Part shown: positions 48,082-59,521 of the stretch, piece after piece
Position numbering within the stretch: the stretch's first letter is position 1
Layout: every line of letters begins with the position of its first letter
Assembly (NCBI GenBank): GCA_036250195.1
Contig: JAVHZZ010000004.1
Span: forward strand, 159,710,727 to 159,774,726
From: Mixophyes australis
Lineage: Eukaryota > Chordata > Amphibia > Anura > Limnodynastidae
Reading direction: 5' to 3'
Length of the DNA: 64,000 nt
Notes under the pieces: generated by a model
What the model was told of the DNA's origin: nothing
Database searches by the model: none
The model's input: only the letters and a program-made list of their open reading frames with translations
Made by a program: the position numbers and the translations under genes

Positions 48082-48664
48082 CACGTGGCATTGAATAGAA
48101 CTATCACAGTCTCCAACAGTTCCTATGTCATTACGAAGCAATGAACTTGAGTTTATCAATACCAATGTTCAGCGTGCAAATGTAAAATAAAATAAAAATA
48201 TAAACATTCTTTCTCATTATTAATAAAACAAAACAAAAGCAAAACATTAATAGATGCCAATATACTTTCTGATCATGTTTCTATGAGTGATTAATTGAAT
48301 CTCTGACCTTCACTTTACATCAGCGATAATCCACACTGTTTTAATTGAAACCCTTGATTCTCTTTTCCTCTGATGTAATACAAAGGGTAATGAAAAGAAA
48401 AATATATGCCTCTTCCCCTATCTCAAAATTTCCAGACAGTGTGCAGTGATGCATTTTGAAAGAAAAGTCTCTTATATACTGCAAATAAAAAAGCAAAAAA
48501 AGTTCCATTTCAGGTAATAAAAAACAAATTTTATCATTTAGTCAACATTAGTTAATCCTATTATTGTCAGGCGAATTGTCACAGTTAAACTAAATGATCA
48601 TAAAATTAAATTGGCATGCATCAAAAATTCATGTGATTTTGAAGGAAAGTGAAAACTGTGAAAA
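48082..48664. other. AT-rich spacer, nothing recognised
   Basis: No supported feature. Confidence 0.5.
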
Positions 48665-48825
48665 TATTAAATCATTGTTACTCATTTTCTGTTACGCTGA
48701 AATAGCTTCAATATACAAAATAAATTACTGCATGTTCAGATATCCTCTTAAAAAATTGTGATACAGTTGATCACCATTGAAATGTCCCTATTACAAAAAG
48801 TTATGACTGCAAAATAAATAACTTG
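48665..48825 (+). repeat. Dispersed repeat, copy 2 of a second local pair
   Basis: A diverged copy of 46375-46520 in the same orientation, about 2.3 kb downstream. Confidence 0.65.
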
Positions 48826-50385
48826 GTTGAGAAGTAGTAGGCCACCTACTGCTTGCCATGTGCACCAAAAGCAACTCCTTCTGATGCGCCAGGTCATGCC
48901 CCCCAACTTCAGGACAAATGTATCGAATGCAGGATGGCAGGAGATTATCAGATATATGAGAGATGAATTACAACATGTTTTCAAATAAGATTTTTTAACT
49001 GCTGGCTGGAAAGTTGTCAACCCTTTTTTTACAGAACAATTTTTTTGCGGTTTGGAGTTGGTTTGTTATAACTTCACTATTTTATTCTGTCCAGTTAAAC
49101 TTTACATTGTTTTTTTTTTGTTTCAGGAGACATATGAATTTCATTTGGTAGCATATCCGAATAAATACATTTTATTTTATGGGATTTTAGAAGAACAATA
49201 ACCTACTTTTAGCAAATTAATGAAATTTCAGATATTTTCCCAGCTACATATCTTAAATATAAGGATACCAAATATGTGGTTTGATGAAGTTATAGGGAGC
49301 AGAAGTAAAGCTAAATATTTTACTTTAAAACGTGTTTCCCTTAAAGACATGTGCAACTGCATACAAATGCAAACAATCCCTGTACACCAATCCTTATAAT
49401 AGAATATTACTATGATTCATATATGATGTAGCACATGATTGTGTTAATTTATACAATGGAAACATATTTTGAATTGACTATTTTAATTGAATAATAAATG
49501 CAGTCACACAGATTCTCCTAAAAATATTATTAATTATGCATAATGTATGTAAAGCACTACAGTATTTTAATAATAGTCTCTTAATTGTGAATAGGTCATT
49601 TCTTTTGTTGTTGCTTTTTTGTTGTTTAAGCATTAAGATTTAGCTAAACAAAATAGACATAAGTGAACCAATAGGTAGCTCTGCAGGATATGGTGCTCTT
49701 CTCCTGGAAATCAAATATTGCTTAGAAAAATAACAATACTAACAATAGCAGTCTGTGTGATACCACTCAGAACTTTGCAACTGGGTCAATCAGGTTGCTT
49801 TTATGCTTTTATGCTTTTTGTCATGCTCAGCTGGCAAAGTCATTTGTGAATAATAAGTGATTTCCTTAATTGTCTGTCAAAAGCAGAAGCATTCTGTGTG
49901 TAGTGGGCATACAAGCCTGATAAATAGCTACATAACAATATACAACCAATTATATAAATGATTTTTAAACTCTATTGAACAATATTCTACCTTAAGGGTA
50001 AGAGGATTAAAATGCACAGAAGGGTGACCTGAAGTGAATGGTTTGTGGATTATATAGAATTCCAGGAAGCTTTTACAAAAATGATTTTTGTTTAAATTTG
50101 TCAAACATTAACATGTTTCATTTTCAGCTTCTTAAAGATCTAAAATTGCAATGTTTATTCTCTTTCTGTAGTCCTAAAATAACATTAGCAAATGTTTTCC
50201 AGGGCAAATCATGAATATTTTGTCTGAGCCATATAAATATTAGCTGAGCAGAAATTTCCACATATGCAGGTATGTATTTTTTAAAGGAACAGTTATTTGC
50301 TAATATAAATTCCAATTCAATGGCAACCACACAACATGTCTTCCAAAATGGGGCACTAGCAGAAGTCTAACTTCTAAGTCTATGT

Positions 50386-50388
<3 letters not shown>
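48826..50388. other. AT-rich spacer, nothing recognised
   Basis: Only short frames without family resemblance. Confidence 0.5.

Positions 50389-50449
<61 letters not shown>
50389..50449. repeat. (TA)n microsatellite
   Basis: About thirty uninterrupted AT units. Confidence 0.95.
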
Positions 50450-50452
<3 letters not shown>

Positions 50453-50963
50453 CTGTATCCTTTGTGGTATCCCAGGGCTGTATTTTCTATGTGGAAAAGG
50501 GGCTTACTCGTGGTTACCAGGATAATCCGGCTGAGGAAACAAATCTCTTTAACCCAAGCAATAGTGATACAATAAAGTTTGCCAGAAGAATCTAAGTTGC
50601 AGAAAAGAGGAGTAGCTTTCAGAAATAAAAAGGAACACTTCTGGTATACACTCTTTCCTCAAGTAGGGTTTGGGTCACTGTGAGACAAATTGCAACAATA
50701 TTCAGAAATTTTAGGTAAGTTTATAAATGAAAACAAAAAGAGTCACTTTCCATCATAAATGAAGACTTGGCTCATATAAGGAAATATAAGGAAATTGACA
50801 GTACAGAACCAATGGAAAGGAGGAGTATGTACATTAATTGGTCAAGATTATTGTTCTTTTATTTCATATCAACATGATGTGGTTGAAAGGCATTAATAAT
50901 AAAATACTTTTACAGAAATAATTACAGAAAGAAGCAAGGGAAGTTAAACAGACATGGGACATG
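50450..50963. other. Spacer, possible retroelement leader
   Basis: Text near 50475-50620 has LTR-leader flavour (repeated GGGCT, CAGGATAATCC) but no ends, TSD or coding region, so no element is called. Confidence 0.3.
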
Positions 50964-51294
50964 TGGGCAGCACGGTGGCTAAGTGGTTAGCCCTTTTGTC
51001 TTACAGCACTTGGGTCATGACTTTAATTCCTGTCCATGGCCTCATCTGTGCGGAGTTTGTATGTTCTCCCTGTCTTTGCGTGGGTTTCCTCTGGGTGCTC
51101 CGGTTTCCTCCCACACTCCAAAAACATACTAGCAGGTTAATTGGCTGATAACAAATTGACCCTAGTCTGTGTGTGTGTGTGTGTTAGGGAATTTAGACTG
51201 TAAGCCCCAGTGGGGCAGGGACTGATGTGAGTGAGTTCTCTGTACAGCGCTGCGTAATTAGTGATATAAATAAATGGTGATGATGATGATGATG
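50964..51294 (+). mobile_element. V-SINE family SINE (tRNA head, conserved core, L2-like tail)
   Basis: The head GGGCAGCACGGTGGCTAAGT GGTTAG carries a pol III A box (TGGCTAAGTGG), with a B-box-like GGGTCATGACT at about 51010. The central block GTATGTTCTCCCTGTCTTTG, GGGTTTCCTCTGGGTGCTCC and GGTTTCCTCCCACACTCCAA is the deeply conserved V-SINE core known from fish, lungfish and amphibians. After a short (GT)n (51167-51183) the tail GACTGTAAGCCCCAGTGGGG...GCGCTGCGTAATTAG...(GAT)n resembles the L2 3' end at 43075. It is transcribed by RNA polymerase III and moved by a partner LINE, here probably L2. Confidence 0.9.
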
Positions 51295-52721
51295 GGAACC
51301 TCTTTTATGGCTAGGTGTAGGTTTATCCCAATGGATGTCTTATGGTCCTATTAATCATTTATATAATTGTGACTTCCCTTCCTATACTACTTGGTGGCTT
51401 ATGCAAGCAAGGAAGGAAAAATATTAAAATCCATGTAAGAGAAAATAGATCTGAACATCTAGCATTTTAGGAGAATGATATAGTAGGGCAGGCAAATTAA
51501 TTGATATCGGAGGAATCAGAGAGTGGATTGAGATTGAGAATTGTTTGAATAAGCAATCTGGGTTACAAAATGGAGTGCAGTAGCCATTAATTTACTTCTT
51601 GGAATGTGCTTATACAACCACTAATATGGGAATGAGCTTTCCATTGATCTCTACCATTGATCTCTACCATTCATAACTTGAACCTTATGTCTAAGCAATT
51701 CATTATTTTATTTTTGAAGACATATCGATAAAGTGAGATTTGTCACAGATGTACAGGATACCAATGCTATAAAGTGCAACCCAATCAATCAATCTTTAGG
51801 TTCAGATGAATATGCAGAAAGAATTCCAACCAAGGTAATTTCCATATAGGAAAAAGGTCAGAGACTGTAGGTGAGCTTGCAGATGTGTAATAGGCTTTCT
51901 GGAGATGTAGTCAGAAAGTGAACAGATAGGCAGTAAGCAGGGTGATTATGGTGCTGTAGTAGTGAGACTTTTGAAAAGAAGGAGAGTACACAGTAGTGGT
52001 ACTTTATGAAAGTAATCTCAAGAATTATGTAGATTGTGTTGACAGACTGATGGAATGTGGCTGCGGAGCAAACTGTATGACTGGGATTGCCTGCTCTATT
52101 AGGGAAGGCAATTCATGTTCAGGTTGAAAAGGAGCAGAGCAGAGACATATCATTAAGTACTTAGCTAAACTCTGAAGAGTTCAATCAGAACCTGTGTACT
52201 TAGAATCAGCTTTGCTGAAAATATGAGCTACTCTCAGAGACCAACTTCCACTAATAAATGCAGCAATATTACTAACAGTAACATTATCAAAAATAAATAC
52301 CATAAATGCCTATACCAAAAGTTTTACTGTAATCACAATTTCAAGAATAATATATTATTTGCAATAAAAATGATAATTAGGAACAGCAATATACAAAAAT
52401 GAAATAAAATCAGAAACAAGTAATTCTTTGATAGACCTAACATAGAGGTTATGTTCAGTGCAGCTAAATAGTGTCCAATTGCAAGACGAAGAATGATTTG
52501 AATGTAGACTGATTAGCAGGACAAATGGGAGAAGCAAACTGGAACACACAAGGTCTCTCCACATTTACTTAACTGTTGTAGCTGGAAAGTAAGTCTTAGC
52601 AGTCCTTCACACCTGGACTGGTTAAATCAGATTCATTCATATAACAGTGGGACAGACTTTCAAATGCCAATGACTGGCTGCATATACCACTGAATGACAT
52701 TTCACTTTTTTAAATGCAAAG
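51295..52721. other. AT-rich spacer, nothing recognised
   Basis: Short frames only. No supported feature. Confidence 0.5.
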
Positions 52722-53060
52722 GCCCTGATCTATCAAGGCATGTATCTGGAAATTTTTAGCATATTGTATGCAAAATCACTCTGCTCATGCCCAGAGACGA
52801 AAGATACGAGCAAGAAACAGAGACATACGGCCCTGGATGCAAGCAATGCCCGTGCGAAAGCGAGCGTAAGAGGCACTTACAACAACATATGACTTCAGGG
52901 AGTGAAGGGGCGAGGAAGGAGAGTGTTGCCATATACACTGGAAAAACAAGTCCTTGCCAAACTCGAGTGCACGCAACCACAGCTCTGCCGCCATGAAAAT
53001 AACCGGTCTTCCTGCCAAATCTCTTACACCAGCTCTGGGGCTAACCTAGGTCCAGATTAG
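52722..53060. mobile_element. Probable MITE, GGGCCTGAT-type start
   Basis: It starts AGGCCCTGATCTATCAAGGC and ends near GGTCCAGATTAG. The interior is GC-rich, unlike its flanks, and overlapping frames on both strands are open only by chance. The opening words are like those of other frog MITEs (compare 62038). Ends and TSD are not settled. Confidence 0.4.
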
Positions 53061-54186
53061 TAATGATAACTGTCTCATATGCATGTACTAAGATGAGTTT
53101 GCAATTACGAGCGACTGTAAAAAAAAGTTTTTGTTCAGTAGACATTAACAACATAATAATAAATGTATTTTATGGGAAATAAAAAAATGTTTAAAATATT
53201 TTATCATTAATGTCTTTATTATTATACCATCTGACATTGATTAAATATTTTTTCCCCTGTGTGCTCTTTTTAGAATTTTTAATCCCCATGCTTCAGTACA
53301 TTCTGTTGTTTTTTTGGTGCATATTTATCCAAGGCTTGCAACACAGCATTTCTTTATTTTAAGATTTTTTTTTCTTTTCTCAAATAGATCTATAATGAGC
53401 CTGATGAGGCAACTTGTACCCTAATACAAGTATGTTTTAACTCTTGAGTGTACACACAAACTACAAGGTTAAAGTCTGCTTCAGGCAGTATATGATATCC
53501 ACCTACTTTTAAGAAATTGTTGCAATCTGTTAAAAATATCACTTTTAAAGTCTATTATTTAAAATCACAAACTTGGTTTTGTAGAATATCAAATAAGTGT
53601 ATTAGAATTACTTACAAACAAATACCACAAACCACGCATCATACATAATGATATTAAAAAATGATAGTTATGGTTTGCTTTTGCACCTGGTTTCTGATTA
53701 CTCATGATGTGTAAGGCTGTGTACAAGATGTAGAAGTCATTGGGTCAGCAGAGAGCGGCTGGGCATAGGGTGCTGGTGGGTGAGATGGTTTGGGAATAGA
53801 AAGATGGGTTTGGGTTGAAGACCTGTGGTGGAATAGGTTAAAAGTGGAGACTAAAAACAGGGGAAATGGTGCATGATGGGTCAGAGGGTCTGGTGTGGTT
53901 AAATTGATCAGATAGCTAGGCTGATTATTGTGAGAATGGGGAAGGAGAGTAAACTTGGGACATTTGGGTAGGAAGAAACTTGAGATCTGACATAGACCAT
54001 TGTGCTCATCAATAATATTGAAGATGAAAGCAATTTCACAAGTATCTGAGCTCCTGAAGTCACAAAATGGCAGAGCTGAATGACTTCTCTCACCAGGGCA
54101 TGAAGTTACATTTTAATGGGATTTAATTCAGGCGCTTATACTTGCAAAAGCCAGTGTATGATGTCCTAATTGCTTGGACACCGATA
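53061..54186. other. AT-rich spacer; one weak hammerhead-like word
   Basis: Near 53400-53450 CTGATGA is followed by a perfect 6-bp stem ACTTGT/ACAAGT, but no GAAA follows. Nothing else recognised. Confidence 0.4.
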
Positions 54187-54707
54187 ATAATTGACAGGTG
54201 AGGCAGGCATCTTACATATGGAATTGAAGGGATCCGCGAGTGACGTGTGGACACCCATACATGCACTGAGAACCAATCACAGTGCCGAATGTTGAAGAGT
54301 CAATCACTTGCAAATATGAGGGCTGTGAAATTTGCAAGAGCAGAGCTCTGCATCCTCACCATAATTATGGATGGTTTGTACAGGCCTAGGGGCCAGTACA
54401 TCACCAATGAAGACAAGTTAAGGGCTTATGTAGACGTTTGCTGGCATATAAATCTCAGTTTCCATGGGAGACACTCTGTACTGCACCTCCAGCATCCCGA
54501 TTTGCAGAGACGGCAGCCGCCTCTGTTGGAGGATCTCAGAGTTGAGATTCAAAGACGTTTTTAGCAGTCACAATTTTTAAATTAAGATGATAACTTAATT
54601 GTTATATTGCTATATGCATTGTTATAACTGGTAATAGGCTTAATTTGGCAAAGAACAAGGTCTGACACAAAAACTATTCTAATATGTCTGCCTCACCTGT
54701 CAATTAT
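54187..54707. mobile_element. DNA element with 20-bp perfect inverted repeats
   Basis: ATAATTGACAGGTGAGGCAG (54187-54206) and its exact complement (54688-54707) enclose 480 bp. The enclosed plus frame 54247-54564 (105 codons) ends in QRRQPPLLEDLRVEIQRRF and is richer in Arg and Leu than chance frames nearby, but I do not recognise it. The flanks share only a short AT-rich palindrome, so the TSD is unresolved. Could be a non-autonomous element carrying part of a captured or element-encoded protein. Confidence 0.5.
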
Positions 54708-54749
54708 GCCGTTATCAACCACATCCCGTAATAATGATTTTTGTGATTT

Positions 54750-55183
54750 TGTCACGCTTTCACAAGCTAGGTTTGCTATTAGCTGGTATCTGCGCTGCTG
54801 AGCAAGGAAGCGCGGAGTCTAATGCACCCTTGGTGTACACCAGGGATTCCCGAAAGGGAGTTTGTACTTCGAGGGTGCGCAGGATGCCGTTCTCCAGGTC
54901 AGCCACCAGCGTAGTAATGTGGTGAACGGAGCGTAGTCAAACAGATCGGGTCGGAACCAAATGGGCAGCGAAGTACAAGGGAAGATCCGAAGAATGGTCA
55001 AAAGGCAAGCCTGGATTCAGGAACCAGAACAGGGAGCGCGATACCTCACTGCACATGCGCGCGCAGTGTTAGGCCTGACATTGAGCCGGAAGCATCCCGT
55101 TGCTAGGCAACAAGACGTGGTGTTCGGGGAGAGTTGGGCAGCCATTTCTGGCACTAGAGGCAGTGTGGAGACGGCACTTGACA
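54750..55183 (-). mobile_element. 3' LTR of minus-strand gypsy element A
   Basis: On the minus strand it starts TGTCAAGTGCCGTC and ends AAAGCGTGACA, with TG...CA ends. Immediately upstream (plus 55184-55200) is a purine tract GAGAGGAGGGTAC, the polypurine primer expected before a 3' LTR. The pol gene reads straight into it. GATTT (54745-54749) is the outer flank; the partner flank is lost with the 5' part of the element. Confidence 0.75.
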
Positions 55184-56397
55184 GTACCCTCCTCTCTGGA
55201 GCAGAATGAAGAGTTGACAGGTCCTTGAGATACTTGGAAAGAAGACTGGGTGCATGTAAGACCTTCTTATCCACCCAAGATCCCTCCTCTGGGCCATAAC
55301 CCTTCCAATGGACGAGGAACTGTTCTCTGCCACGAATAGAACAAGAATCCAAAATATGTTCTACCCAGGACCGTCTTAGTGAGAGGAGGTGGAAGATGAT
55401 CTTTGGAGAATTCGTTGAGAACTAAAAGATTGAGTAAAGAGATATGAAAGGAGTTGTGCACATGAAAAGAGGAAGGCAGCCAAAGTTTGTAAGTGACTGG
55501 GTTGATAACCTGCAAGATGCTGAAAGGGCCAATATAGCGTAGTGCAAACTTTAAAGATGGAACGCTGAGTTTGAAGTTACAGGTGGACAACCACACCTTG
55601 TCCCCTACATGTAAAACCGGATGAATCCTGGGATGGCGAACCGCAAAGTGTTTGTGCCAGTTCAAAGATTGTAGTAATCTATCTTATACCTTGGTCCAAA
55701 TTTTGGAGAAGTCATGAATTACTTCTTGAACTGCAGGCACAGATAACCTGGATTCATCAGAGAATGTAGGTAAAATAGGGTGCTAGCCAAAGATGGTAAA
55801 GAACGGAGATGCTCCGGAGGATTCATGCTAATGGTTAAATTCCGCCCAAGGGAGGTGATCACTCTAGGAGCAATAACAACAAAGAAAAGTATCCAAATCC
55901 TGGTTGACCCACTCGGTTTGACCATTGGTCTGTGGATGGTATCCTGAAGAAAATTTTAACTGGATACCAAGATGACCACAAAAGGATCTCCAAAACTTGG
56001 AAATAAATTGTACACCCCAATCAGAAATGATCTCCCAGGGCAACCATGAAGATGGAAGACATTCTTGATGAAAAGAAGAGCAAGTTCTGAAGCAGAAGGT
56101 AACTTCTTAAGAGGGACGAAGAGTGCCCATTTAGAAAAGTGGTCCACTATCACCCAAATAGCATTAAAGCCATGGCTATAAGGAAGGTCCGTAATAAAGT
56201 CCATAGAAGATACTAGTCCATGGTGATTCTGGAACAGGGAGGGGTAGGAGAAGACCATCAGGTGACCGCCTGGGGGTCTTATGGCGTGCACAAACATCAC
56301 AAGCGGCTACAAACTTAAGAACATCAGAGCTTAAGGAAGGCCACCAATAATTGTGGGACAGAAAAAGAATAGTTTTCCTGGTGCCATCGTGACCAGC
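55184..56397 (-). pseudogene. Ty3/gypsy integrase with chromodomain (element A)
   Basis: On the minus strand, in order: the zinc-binding segment GHDGTRKTILFLSHNYWWP to AACDVCARHK (56250-56390), then the catalytic core with SMDFITDLPYSHGF and VIVDHFSKWA (first Asp, about 56130-56210). ISDRGVQFIS follows (second Asp, near 56010, frame-shifted), then [15 protein letters not shown] (Glu, about 55900-55945). The C-terminal GDKVWLSTCNF and SVPSLKFALRYIGPF precede a chromodomain, REQFLVHWKGYGPEEGSWV (about 55270-55330). Several frameshifts, including one near 55345. It is cut off at 56398 by element B. Chromodomain integrases target chromatin marks. Confidence 0.85.
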
Positions 56398-56798
56398 TGT
56401 TATGAACTTGCCCTTAGAATTGCCCTTGTCCAAGATGGTTGGGACTGTCTCATGAAGATTCCATCTTGGATCTCTGTTATAAACTTGCCCTTTCAATAGC
56501 CCTTATCCAAGATGACAGGGACTGCCTCATGAAGATTCCATCTTGGATCTCATTTCCTGTTTTGGCCTAGAAAAGGCACTTCCTGTTTTGAAGCCTTTGC
56601 TTGAGTATTGTGTTTGTATCTGAATTGATGCTTCCATAGAACCTTGCTCCCTCTTGTGATTTGGAATACAGTTGCTTGATATTTCTACCAGACCTTTATC
56701 TGTCTTGAGACTGGGGATTTCACTTCTGGGATACTTGTGATTTATATAAATCAAAATAAATCCTGTTTACTACAGAGCTACCTGGCTATTGGGTTCCA
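56398..56798 (+). mobile_element. 5' LTR of plus-strand gypsy element B
   Basis: It starts TGTTATGAACTTGCCC and ends GGGTTCCA, just before a likely primer-binding region TTTGTGATACCAGAATG. A 79-bp segment is tandemly doubled (56398-56476 and 56477-56553, both ending CATCTTGGATCTC). AATAAA at about 56754 is the poly(A) signal, and TTTATATAAAT near 56740 could be a TATA-like box. The start lies inside the integrase of element A, so B inserted into A. Confidence 0.7.
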
Positions 56799-56837
56799 TT
56801 TGTGATACCAGAATGTGACAGGATGCTCAAGCCCAAA

Positions 56838-57763
56838 ATGACGGACCCCGCCAGTACAGAACCAACTGCTTTACAGCGACTTTCAGATCTGAGTTTCCAC
56901 ATGCATTGTGCCTCAAGACAGCTACAGGAATTTCATGCAAAATTTCAAGGACTTGAGACCCAGTGTACAAAAAATTTTCAACGGCAAAACCAACAGGTAA
57001 CTAAGCTCCAAAATGGAGTTATTACAGAACTACAGATGCGCCTTCAAGAAGTTAATGCTGTAGCACCTTCGGCTGCAGTACATTAGCCCACACTCCTATT
57101 ACCTCCGGTTCGATTTTCAGGTGATCATTAAAGATACAGAGATTTCATTAATCAATGTAATATGCATTTTGATTTACATCCTACTTGTTTTTTGACTGAT
57201 GTACAAAAAGTATGTTGCATTCTAAAGTCCAATATTATCAAATCTTTCTAATTTCATGGATGTAATGAATCAGACATTTGATGATCCAAATAGAAGTGCT
57301 ACGGCTGAGTCAGTTTTATTAAAGATACGTCAGGGAAGACGTTCAGTGGCTGAATACACCTCTGATTTTTGAAGATGGATCTTGGACGCAGATTGGAATT
57401 CGGCAGCCAAGCTGTCTGTTTATCGTAAGGGATTATCTGAGTTTATTAAAGATGAATTATCTAGAGCTGATGCACCCACTGAATTTGAAGTCTTTTAAAC
57501 ATTGTATTCGTATTGATGCTCATCAAATGGAGAGGAAACAGGATAGATGGGGCTCCATGTGGACTCGCCCTAATTATTCAGAACCAGCAATATCAAATTA
57601 CTCTGCAACTCCTGCAACACAACAAATTGAGGAGCCTGAGCAAATGCAAATAGATACCATTCGCAAGCAGATTTCTATTGAAAGAAGAGATCAACAACGA
57701 CAAGAGAATCTCTGTTTGCATTGTGGTAAACCTGGACATTATGTATCTAATTGTTCTCATTGA
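56838..57763 (+). pseudogene. Sushi-type gag (element B)
   Basis: The frame opens at 56838 with MTDPASTEPTALQRLSDL, followed by a coiled-coil-like region (about residues 25-75). After a TAG at 57084-57086 the capsid signature PPVRFSGD, then RYRDFINQCNMHFDLHPT, is readable (about 57103-57190), the wording of sushi/RTL-type gag. AEYTSDF and ELSRADAPTEFEVF follow near 57350-57490 in shifted frames. The end carries a retroviral CCHC knuckle CLHCGKPGHYVSNC (about 57713-57757). It would form a capsid around the element RNA. Several stops and shifts make it dead. Confidence 0.85.
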
Positions 57764-57784
57764 CCTCAAAAGACAGTTGCTACA

Positions 57785-58441
57785 TTGATGGAACCTAAAC
57801 ATTCTGACCAGGAATCTATTATTTCATGCTGTTCACATCAACGGAATGCTATTATTCCTCAAATCTCTTCATTGTCTACAATTGAGAGAGAGAACAGAAT
57901 AATAAAAGATAATTTTTCAATTCCAATACAACTTGAGATAAACTCTCGACTTATTTCAACCACGGCAATGCTGGATTCTGGAGCCAATAGTAACTTCATG
58001 GATATAGATTTTGCTAAACAAAACCATATAGTATTTCAAGAAAGAAAGGCTCCTATATTGATGGAGACAGTTGATGGATCCCCTCTAAATTCTGGTCCCA
58101 TCACACATGAGACAGAACTTATGTCCCTGATGATAGAACCCAATTATAAGGAGAAACTCACTTTTTTTCTCATCTCTTCTCCAAAATTTCCCGTAATTTT
58201 GGGTCTCCATTGGTTCACTAACAATAACCCAGCCATTAATTGGAAGTCTCAAACCTTACATTTTCAAGATACCATCAGTGTGGTCCCTCTTGTTGCTCAA
58301 AAAGAGAATCAGATCTCAGTGTCCCCCTCTTCTGTGGATGAACAATTGCCTGTTCAGTATCAGGATGTTGCAGATATCTGTAACAGAATGCTGACAAGTT
58401 ACACGCCTATCAATCATATGATTGTCCCATTGACCTATTAA
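57785..58441 (+). pseudogene. Gypsy protease region of pol (element B)
   Basis: A 218-codon open stretch downstream of gag. The aspartic protease active site reads AMLDSGANSNFMD (Asp-Ser-Gly, about 57965-58003) and the flap-side region FPVILGLHWFTNNNPAINW (about 58190-58245), as in sushi-type elements. The region ends near PLTY at a stop where the reverse transcriptase would begin. The protease would cut Gag-Pol. The open frame here contrasts with the damaged gag and RT. Confidence 0.8.
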
Positions 58442-59076
58442 AGGGTCACTATGTATATTTCTGCCTTAAGAAGTCAGGAAATGGCAGTGCTTAGGTGTGT
58501 ACAAATAAGCAATGTCCTCAGGTATTTCCTTACCAGCAGAACATGTTAACATTTGGGAAATGTTGTCTTCTTATGTTGTTGCTTTCATTGATAGTGGTTT
58601 AAAAGGAAATGTTATGGATATGATCTTAACATAGACACTAAAGCTACCCCTTGAGTTTGACATCAAAATATTTGGGATGGATGATAACTCACTTTGCTGG
58701 AAATTCTATTGGTCTTCAAACTCCTCCATGCTCAATGATGGTTTATTGCATAAGGAAACTACCTCTTTTTTTCCTCATACGTACTCCCTCTTTCTTGCCT
58801 TACTGGGAATTCCATGGTTATATATGCATAATCATGAGTTTAACTGGAAAAATACATATATGGTAAAATGGGTGAGGAGTAAAAGAAGGTATGTTTATCC
58901 CAGCCTATTGAGTAGTAAGTGATGCCTTTTGGTCTATGTCACTCCCCTGCTGTCTTTCAAGATTTTGCGAATGAGACTTTTAAAGAATATTTGGGAAAAT
59001 TCATATTGGTTTAATTGAATAACATCATCTTTTTGTTCTCTCTTGAGGAACATTGTGATCTTGCCAAAATTAAGGG
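58442..59076 (+). pseudogene. Reverse transcriptase, first part (element B)
   Basis: Heavily broken. The [20 protein letters not shown] signature (about 58922-58981) is clear. The catalytic YLDD appears as a stop followed by LNN (about 59010-59025), so the active site is destroyed. EEHCDLAK follows, and the frame is interrupted by the solo LTR at 59077. Between 58442 and 58900 only scattered family words occur, apparently with rearrangement. Confidence 0.7.
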
Positions 59077-59521
59077 CGTCACGCTGCCAAAGGCAACTTT
59101 GGATAGTGACTGTGGTTAGCGAAACTGAACAGAGAGGTATGGTGTCTAACACGTCCCCAGTCTTCATCAGAGAAAATGAGCAAATTGGAATCTGGAGACT
59201 GGGAGCAGGAACTTGAAGGTTGGTGTACTGGAGGTAGGTTGGACCTATTGCTCTGACACCCTAGCGGTGCCATAGCCTTCAAATTTACAGCACTCTAATT
59301 GGCTAGACAGGGAACCTGGTGGTCAGCGACTTCACTGACTGCTGACAAGCTGCACTAGAAGCGTCGCGTTGCCTGGCAGGGGAATATGCACATGCGCCAA
59401 AGGGGAGCCAAGCAAGCCAGAGGAAGCTGTGACTTATTGCTAAGCAATAGGATGCACCTGGCCAGAAGGAGCATGTGACCATCCCAGTACAGTGGGAAGA
59501 GTGCGGGGCTGGCGCCTGACA
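59077..59521 (-). mobile_element. Solo LTR inside the reverse transcriptase of element B
   Basis: The plus-strand text starts CGTCACGCTGCC and ends GGCGCCTGACA. As a minus-strand LTR it reads TGTCAGGCGCC ... GCGTGACG, with the last base mutated from A. AGGG flanks it at 59073-59076 and 59522-59525 (AAGGG if the last base is placed in the flank). Removing it rejoins DLAK with LREYQLYDKPEECEFEV in the reverse transcriptase. It contains CATGCGCC and GTTGCTAAGCAAT words also found in element A's LTR, so the two may be related. Confidence 0.75.

Noticed and set aside
53400..53450. CTGATGA followed by a perfect stem, as a hammerhead
   Set aside because: No GAAA box follows the stem, so the core is incomplete. 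A similar phrase near 63890 also lacks it.
55017..55209. Overlapping plus and minus frames across the LTR
   Set aside because: They arise from GC-rich LTR sequence and the end of pol; only the pol reading has family support.
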